NCBI GenBank assembly: GCA_051003795.1
Contig: JBPCKZ010000213.1
Coordinates: forward strand, 1 to 30,876
Length of the DNA stretch: 30,876 nt
From: JALYXS01 sp051003795
Lineage (GTDB): Bacteria; Acidobacteriota; Terriglobia; Bryobacterales; Bryobacteraceae
Reading direction: 5' to 3'
Part shown: piece after piece, positions 26,280 through 30,876 of the stretch
How positions within the stretch are numbered: position 1 is the stretch's first letter
Layout of the letters: each line of letters opens with the position of its first letter
Notes under the pieces: model-generated
The model's input: the letters and a program-made list of their open reading frames with translations, nothing else
Databases searched by the model: none
Told to the model about the DNA's origin: nothing
Made by a program: the position numbers and the translations under genes

Positions 26280-27272
26280 TCAGTTCGATGCCTTTGCAAA
26301 CCACGGCTTCGCCGGCCGGATCGCCTGATTCACCGCCTCGATATTCTTCACTCCCTCATCCGATAGCCAATCTTCAAGCGCTTGCATGCCCTGCTTCGCG
26401 AACACCGGAATGCCATCCTTCCACGTCGCCCGTCCACACAGCACTCCCGAATAATCGGTCCCCGATTCCGCCGCCATGTTCAGCGATTCGATAAACTGCG
26501 CATTGCTTACGCCGGCACTCAAATAAATGAACGGTTTTTTCGCCGCTTCGGCCGCCTTTCGAAAATGGTCCAGCGCCTCGGCGCGCGAATAAGCTTTCCG
26601 GCCTTTATATACGCTGCTGCCCTCCACGTATTCGGCGTTGATCGGCACCTCGACTTTCAAAATATCCACTTTGTATTCCGGCTTCGAAAATTCCACCATG
26701 CTCCGGGTCACGATCTCGGGCTTTTTCTTCGCGAATTCCAATCCCTTCTCGTCGCCGCCTTGCGGATCGTAGCCGATAAATTCGAGGAAAAACGGGATTT
26801 CGTTGTCCTCGCACTCCGCGCCGACCCGCTCGATAAACGCGTGCTTGATGTCGTTCACCTTCGGGTCGTCGAACGGCGTGTAATAGATCAAAATCTTAAC
26901 GGCGTCCGCGCCGAGGCCCGCAATGCGCTTGACGGACATGTGCGGCAGAAGATCGGGCAGCCGCCCCGGCTTGGTGTTGTCGTAACCGCTCTCCTCATAA
27001 GCCAACAACAAGCCGGAGTTGGAGCTGCGCGCTTTCGAAGCGGGAATGCCCCATTCGGGATCGAGCAGAATCGCGCTCGCATGCGGCGTCAAGACCTTTG
27101 AGACCGCAATCTTGAAATCCTGCATCATCGTGTCCGAAATTTCGGATTGCGCGACGCCCTTCGCGGACGCGAGCGACTTCTGCAAGCTTCCCCGCTGGTC
27201 CATTGCCGCCGCGGCAATCACGCCCGCTTTATTTGCGAGCGCATCCATGTGCTTCCGTTTTCCTGGTGTCAT
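26280..27272 (-). CDS. Tagatose-1,6-bisphosphate aldolase (LacD type)
   Basis: A 330-residue class I aldolase of the LacD/DeoC-like family. It contains AMDQRGSL near residue 23, ILLDPEWG at 68-75, and the strand with the Schiff-base lysine D-I-L-K-V-E-V-P (Lys206, matching the known LacD lysine position), followed by the LSAGVSNAQF phosphate-binding loop and a C-terminal GRATWKDG. LacD enzymes cleave tagatose-1,6-bisphosphate to dihydroxyacetone phosphate and glyceraldehyde-3-phosphate and often accept related ketose bisphosphates. No other tagatose-pathway gene is in the window, so the physiological substrate could differ. The start overlaps the ribF stop by four bases (ATGA). Confidence 0.9.
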   Translation of the reverse strand: MTPGKRKHMDALANKAGVIAAAAMDQRGSLQKSLASAKGVAQSEISDTMMQDFKIAVSKVLTPHASAILLDPEWGIPASKARSSNSGLLLAYEESGYDNTKPGRLPDLLPHMSVKRIAGLGADAVKILIYYTPFDDPKVNDIKHAFIERVGAECEDNEIPFFLEFIGYDPQGGDEKGLEFAKKKPEIVTRSMVEFSKPEYKVDILKVEVPINAEYVEGSSVYKGRKAYSRAEALDHFRKAAEAAKKPFIYLSAGVSNAQFIESLNMAAESGTDYSGVLCGRATWKDGIPVFAKQGMQALEDWLSDEGVKNIEAVNQAIRPAKPWFAKASN

Positions 27273-28249
27273 TTTCTTCCCGATTGTATCTCTTCGAACG
27301 ATCTTTGAAACGCCGCGCGACGGCGGAAATATGCCTGGGCGCGCCCCACGTCCTTCATAATCCGGGCCTTCAACGCTTCCGGCGATTCGAATTTGCGCTC
27401 ATCGCGGACACGCCATAGAAATTCGACGCGGATTCGTTTCGGACTTTCCCCCGCGAGCGGCTCCAGCAGAAACGTTTCGATGGTTAGCGCATCGCCCTCG
27501 AACGTCGGACGGTAGCCCACGTTCGTGATCGACCGCCATTCGCGGCCGCCTCCCAAATCCGCCGTTCCGGTGATGTAAACGCCGTCCTTCGGCAGCACTT
27601 CGGATTCGGCCGCCAGGTTCAGCGTGGGTACGGTCTGCTTCGATCCGATGCCGTGGCCCGGAACCACGTTCCCCTCGAGCGCGAAAGGCCGCGTCAGAAG
27701 GCGGCACGCGCGCGCCACCCCGCCTTCCTGAACCAACCGTCGAATCAAGCTGCTGCTCACTCGATCGCCGCGAACGTTAACCGGCTCGATCAATTCCGTG
27801 CGGAAACCGAACCGCTCGCCGAGCTGGGCCAGAAGACGCGTGTCCCCGGCCTGCTTGTGGCCAAAGCGGAAATCCGCCCCCACCAGGACCACTCGCACGG
27901 ACAGCCGATCCACCAACAAATCCTTCACGAATTGTTCCGGAGTCCATTGCGCGACGCTCAAATCGAACGGCAAAATGAGCACCTCCTCAATGCCGTCTTC
28001 GCGCATCAGGCTGCAGCGGCGATCAATCGTTGTGATGAGCTTCGGAGCGCGCGCCGGGGCGACCACCTTGGTGGGATGCGGATCGAAAGTAAGGACGGAC
28101 GGCTTCCACCCATGCTCGCGTGCAATGTCCGCGACGCGCCGCATGATCTGCCGGTGCCCCGCGTGAAGCCCATCGAAATTGCCGATGGTCAAGACGCACG
28201 GCCCGAAATCGGCGGGAACCTCGCTCAGGTTGCGGAATATTTGCATCAC
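27269..28249 (-). CDS. ribF: Bifunctional riboflavin kinase / FAD synthetase
   Basis: A 326-residue enzyme that phosphorylates riboflavin to FMN and adenylates FMN to FAD. The N-terminal nucleotidyltransferase domain has GNFDGLHAGH (residues 23-32, the HxGH-type site), LTFDPHP, VGADFRFGHKQAGD and the late RVSSSLIRR motif. The C-terminal kinase domain has PGHGIGSKQTVPTLNL (the PTxN motif), DGVYITG, NVGYRPTFEG and IETFLLE. Length and order are normal for bacterial RibF. It is housekeeping and lies between the PhnP-like gene (6 bases upstream) and the aldolase (4-base overlap). Confidence 0.96.
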   Translation of the reverse strand: MMQIFRNLSEVPADFGPCVLTIGNFDGLHAGHRQIMRRVADIAREHGWKPSVLTFDPHPTKVVAPARAPKLITTIDRRCSLMREDGIEEVLILPFDLSVAQWTPEQFVKDLLVDRLSVRVVLVGADFRFGHKQAGDTRLLAQLGERFGFRTELIEPVNVRGDRVSSSLIRRLVQEGGVARACRLLTRPFALEGNVVPGHGIGSKQTVPTLNLAAESEVLPKDGVYITGTADLGGGREWRSITNVGYRPTFEGDALTIETFLLEPLAGESPKRIRVEFLWRVRDERKFESPEALKARIMKDVGRAQAYFRRRAAFQRSFEEIQSGRK

Positions 28250-28255
28250 GTGGCG

Positions 28256-29047
28256 CTAATCGACATGCAACTCCAGCCCGTCGTACGCCAGGCGTACATT
28301 TTCCGGCAGCCCGCTCTCCGTTTTCCCGTGCCCTAGATCGTGGCTGATGTGGGTGAAAAACGCTCGCTTGGTCCCTAGTTTTTGCGCGTTCGTAACGGAA
28401 CACGCGACCGTCGAATGCGTGGGATGCGGGATGTGGCGCAGCGCGTCCAGAAACAAGACATCGAGGCCCGCCAGCTGCGCCATCGAATCCTCCGGGATTT
28501 CGCTGTGGTCCGTTAAATACGCGGCGTTCCCGAAACGAAATCCGAAAATAGGCGTCTTCCCGTGCCATAAGCGAATCGGCTGAAAAGTCAACCCGAACAG
28601 CTCGAACGCTTCCCCGCTTAAGGTGTTTACGTCCAACTGCGGAACCGACGTGCGGTGCTGCCGGCCATCGAAGACATAGCCGAAAACCGTTTTGAGCGTG
28701 GCAAGCGTGTCGGACGCCGCATAAATCGGAATTCTGGTTTTTTGATGGAAGTTGTACGGCCGGACGTCATCCAGGCCCATGATGTGGTCGGCATGGGCGT
28801 GCGTGAAAACGATAGCGTCCAGCCGGTCCACGTTTGCCCGCAAGACCTGCGTGCGGAAATCGGGTGTCGTATCGACGACGACGTTGCGTCCGCCGTAGCT
28901 GATCAGGATGGAGGCGCGCAAGCGCTTGTCGCGCGGGTCGGTGGACAGGCAAACCGCGCAGCGGCAACCGATGGTCGGCACGCCCGTGCTCGTGCCCGAT
29001 CCCAAGACGGTGATTTTTAGATTCGAGGCCGGCCCATTTGAGCCCAT
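28256..29047 (-). CDS. PhnP-like MBL-fold metallohydrolase
   Basis: A 263-residue metallo-beta-lactamase-fold hydrolase. It has LGSGTSTGVPTIGCRCAVC at residues 15-33, including the Cys cluster typical of PhnP relatives, then DTTPDFR, the metal motif THAHADH (His83, His85, Asp87, His88), LTDHSEIP, and HISHDLGH near the end. PhnP in E. coli is a cyclic phosphodiesterase of the C-P lyase pathway; homologues outside phn operons are generic phosphodiesterases. No phn genes are here. One base separates it from the upstream DUF1844 gene and six from ribF, so the genes are co-transcribed. Confidence 0.88.
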   Translation of the reverse strand: MGSNGPASNLKITVLGSGTSTGVPTIGCRCAVCLSTDPRDKRLRASILISYGGRNVVVDTTPDFRTQVLRANVDRLDAIVFTHAHADHIMGLDDVRPYNFHQKTRIPIYAASDTLATLKTVFGYVFDGRQHRTSVPQLDVNTLSGEAFELFGLTFQPIRLWHGKTPIFGFRFGNAAYLTDHSEIPEDSMAQLAGLDVLFLDALRHIPHPTHSTVACSVTNAQKLGTKRAFFTHISHDLGHGKTESGLPENVRLAYDGLELHVD

Positions 29048-29048
29048 C

Positions 29049-29399
29049 CTATTTGGGGGCGCTTTCTTTCACGGCTTGAACGTATCGGAAACGCAGTTCC
29101 GTCAGTGTGTTTTCAATCAACCGCTTCTCTTCGAGACTCAAGTTGCCTTTCGTCTTCTCGTGAAGGACGTCGAGGAGATCGATGCTGTGGCGCGCCATCT
29201 CGAGATTCGGTTTCGGCTTCTGGTTATCCGGGCCGAAATGCATCAACCCAATCTGCATTTCCGCCTGGGCGCGTAAGGAAATCACGAGAAATTCGAAGCT
29301 GGCCGGGGGCAGCGGCATGTCGAATTCCGGCTCCTCTTGGGTTCCCGCCTGGATATCTTGAGAAGCCTCTTCCGGGCTGGGGTTCTCGGCTTCGCTCAT
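29049..29399 (-). CDS. DUF1844 protein
   Basis: A 116-residue cytoplasmic protein. The N-terminal 30 residues are acidic and disordered (SEAENPSPEEASQDIQ). The rest is the compact helical DUF1844 domain: PPASFEFLVISLRAQAEMQIGL, PNLEMARHSIDLLDVLHEKTKGNLSLEEKRLIENTLTELRFRYVQA. The family is widespread in Acidobacteria and Deltaproteobacteria and has no known function. It is the first recognisable gene of the operon that continues with the PhnP-like hydrolase, RibF and the aldolase. Confidence 0.88.
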   Translation of the reverse strand: MSEAENPSPEEASQDIQAGTQEEPEFDMPLPPASFEFLVISLRAQAEMQIGLMHFGPDNQKPKPNLEMARHSIDLLDVLHEKTKGNLSLEEKRLIENTLTELRFRYVQAVKESAPK

Positions 29400-29411
29400 T
29401 CTGTTCCCAGT

Positions 29412-29597
29412 CTACCAGCGGGCCCGCGTTGCTGGATTTCTTACCGTCGGAAGCCTTCCGATCTTTTGCGCATGCGCTTCCAGTTCATCACGCCGCCAGT
29501 TTCCAAGTGCCTTGATCTCGACGGACAAGCGCCGTGTTTCCGCGTGGATTCGGCGAGTTTTCTCCATGGTTTCGGCAAGCGCGGCAATTAGAACCAT
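29412..29597 (-). CDS. Possible small hypothetical protein
   Basis: A 61-codon frame (51 codons from Met11 at 29567) directly upstream of the DUF1844 gene on the same strand, 12 bases apart. The middle is charged and helical (METRRIHAETRR-like, VEIKALGNWRRDELEAHAQK), which could be a short coiled coil. I recognise no family. It may be only the leader region of the operon. Confidence 0.3.
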   Translation of the reverse strand: MVLIAALAETMEKTRRIHAETRRLSVEIKALGNWRRDELEAHAQKIGRLPTVRNPATRARW

Positions 29598-29827
29598 GGC
29601 TTCGTAAATCGGACCGCATACACAAATGTAAAATGGAAGGTTTGGTAAGTTAACCTGGGATTCACCCTTGATTAATCAATGATTAGTAGAATCCGCACAC
29701 TACCTCCGGGCGCGCCCCGAAATCACCGCATTTCGTCCCATTTCCGTCAATAAATCTCTTTTTGCCGCCAGGCTGCAGCAGAGTGCGCCGGTGAAAGCTT
29801 CCGGCGAATGGGGTTCGGCCTCTGGAG
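29598..29827. promoter_or_regulatory. AT-richer intergenic region upstream of the DUF1844 operon
   Basis: No gene is seen in these 230 bases. It contains TTGATTAATCAA at 29668-29679, a perfect 12-base palindrome in a locally AT-rich stretch, followed by TGATTAG. It lies where a promoter and operator for the minus-strand operon would be expected. The regulator is unknown. Confidence 0.3.
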
Positions 29828-30577
29828 CTACGGTTCATGTTTTGCCGTATGTGTGTACCCGCCGCGCTCGACACAGGGCGGCAATTCGTCGTCATGCAGC
29901 CTTGTTTTCTCCCCGCGGATAGTCGCCAAGTTATTTAGTTTGCTGGTACTTAGTGGGAATTGGCTTTGTTTGGCAAAAATCGGCTGCAAGTTTTCGGGCT
30001 TGCGCGGGCTTGGCGCAGGAAAGGACTTCACTTTGGACAGGTAGTAGGGATCCATCCCGCTTTTGCGGACGTACTGCATTCGTTCGAGTAGTTCCACGTT
30101 CGTGCGGAGAAGCTTATCGACTTGCACCTCATAGCGGTAGAGACACGCGATTCGACTGTAAGCATCCGCAAGGTCCAAGGCTCCGGGATGCGAGGCATTA
30201 GCTTGGGTCTCAAATTCCACTGCTTTGGCTTCACCCGGGCCTTTGGGCACGTAGGTGGGTGTCTGGATGCGCCTCAGTTGCTCTGCCAGGAATATGCCGA
30301 CTTCGATTTGCGGTCCCCTTTGCAACCGCCACAAACAGTGGGTGATGCGTTCGAGCAGACTTGCTTCAAAGCCAGGCTCGGGTTGGTATTGGGAACGGAG
30401 TAGATCGGCTAATTGCTCGTACTCTTCACTGTTTTCACCGGGAAGCACCGTCGTGTGAGCCCGCATGCCGTGAACCAGGGCGTTTTGGCTGATCCTCTGC
30501 TTGCCTATCTTTGTCGTAGGGCCGGTGCTTTTGAGAGCGTTCCGGCGGTTCGCTAACGTCTGTTTGCGTGTGGTCAT
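29828..30577 (-). CDS. Conserved 'NALKSTGP' repeat-family protein
   Basis: A 249-residue protein of a type that recurs in several copies in acidobacterial and planctomycete genomes. The N-terminus is basic and carries the signature ANRRNALKSTGPTTKIGKQRISQNALVHGM. A helical middle follows (EEYEQLADLLRSQYQPEPGFEASLLERITHCLWRLQR), then a helix pair (YSRIACLYRYEVQVDKLLRTNVELLERMQYVRK) and a variable, low-complexity C-terminus (about 185-249). No enzymatic motif is visible and the function is unknown. The multi-copy habit and the N-terminal motif suggest a selfish or accessory element, which is inference. A related gene lies just upstream. Confidence 0.7.
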   Translation of the reverse strand: MTTRKQTLANRRNALKSTGPTTKIGKQRISQNALVHGMRAHTTVLPGENSEEYEQLADLLRSQYQPEPGFEASLLERITHCLWRLQRGPQIEVGIFLAEQLRRIQTPTYVPKGPGEAKAVEFETQANASHPGALDLADAYSRIACLYRYEVQVDKLLRTNVELLERMQYVRKSGMDPYYLSKVKSFPAPSPRKPENLQPIFAKQSQFPLSTSKLNNLATIRGEKTRLHDDELPPCVERGGYTHTAKHEP

Positions 30578-30631
30578 AATTTTATCTCGTTGTCGATACG
30601 CTCCCGGCAGAATTGAATGTGCTCCTGGTTC

Positions 30632-30876
30632 TCATCGCATCCTCGTCGGGTATTCGTCGTGGAATACCACGGGCGCCGGAGCCCCAGACCGGTAATGGCC
30701 TTCTTCATTTTTTTTGGCGCGATCAGAATCCGGCGGGGAGAACTTTCGCAGATTGGCGGCGTAAAAGACGCTGCAGTCCAGGACGCGCGCATACTGGACC
30801 ATTCCCAACTTCTCAAGGGCTTGATAGAAGGAGCGGTCCAGTTGCCGTTCGTGCCGGCTTAGCCGTGCCAGTGCCG
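30632..30876 (-). CDS. C-terminal part of a second NALKSTGP-family-like gene (runs off the window)
   Basis: An open frame enters from the window's right edge and ends at TGA (30632-30634), with 81 full codons visible. It begins ALARLSRHERQLDRSFYQAL, continues EKLGMVQYARVLDCSVFYAA and ends with a polar tail HDEYPTRMR. The first 30 residues resemble the helix pair of the 249-residue neighbour (RIACLYRYEVQVDKLL...LLERMQY), so this is probably a paralogue in tandem. There are 54 bases between its stop and the neighbour's ATG. Confidence 0.6.
   Translation of the reverse strand, partial: ALARLSRHERQLDRSFYQALEKLGMVQYARVLDCSVFYAANLRKFSPPDSDRAKKNEEGHYRSGAPAPVVFHDEYPTRMR

Noticed and set aside
30574..30862. 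Open frames of 80-81 codons on both strands near the right end
   Set aside because: The frame that shows family similarity is the start-less minus-strand frame ending at 30632; these others are its shadows.
1..30876. CRISPR arrays, tRNA/rRNA genes, IS elements, phage genes
   Set aside because: None was seen on reading: no regularly spaced repeats, no tRNA-like cloverleaf, no transposase or integrase.

Overview
The window is GC-rich and gene-dense and looks like chromosomal DNA of an acidobacterium, most likely of the Solibacter/Bryobacter type. That placement is inferred from gene content. There are two large Oar-like TonB-dependent receptors with an N-terminal carboxypeptidase-regulatory domain and a C-terminal ...LKLYW end, a secreted VWFA protein of the acidobacterial type, a DUF1844 protein, and a repeated 'NALKSTGP' family protein. 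No rRNA, tRNA, CRISPR array or insertion sequence was recognised.

Layout. 1-3174 (-): a secreted alpha/beta hydrolase and a secreted beta-lactamase-fold serine hydrolase, with overlapping ends. 3238-5411 (+): a membrane-anchored FkbM-type methyltransferase overlapping an OFA-type MFS transporter. 5416-12571 (-): a LarA-like protein, then gmd and fcl (the two steps from GDP-mannose to GDP-L-fucose), then an Oar-like receptor broken by a single-base frameshift. 12671-17049 (-): a 1114-residue secreted TPR-type protein of unknown function and a VWFA-domain protein with a degenerate metal site, 20 bases apart. 17171-19797 (+): a ligase-associated MBL exonuclease with a non-standard start, and its ATP-dependent DNA ligase partner (4-base overlap).

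19877-22893 (+): a run of small envelope and stress-type genes. These are an lmo0937-type 49-residue membrane protein, a Crp/Fnr-family regulator, a DUF417 (RclC-like) membrane protein, an exported methionine-rich MXKDX-like protein, and the decayed remains of a di-heme c-type cytochrome. 22957-26214 (-): a second, intact Oar-like receptor. 26280-29399 (-): a tight four-gene operon of DUF1844 protein, PhnP-like MBL hydrolase, RibF and LacD-type aldolase. 29828-30876 (-): two consecutive genes that appear to be copies of one repeat family, the first running off the window.

Most worth a second look: the exonuclease whose metal-binding motif lies upstream of any ATG/GTG/TTG start; the frameshifted receptor; the methionine-rich exported protein beside redox-type genes and a dead cytochrome; the TPR/VWFA pair; and a 50-bp duplication (39/50 identical) that links the end of the second receptor to a hairpin region 2.9 kb away.
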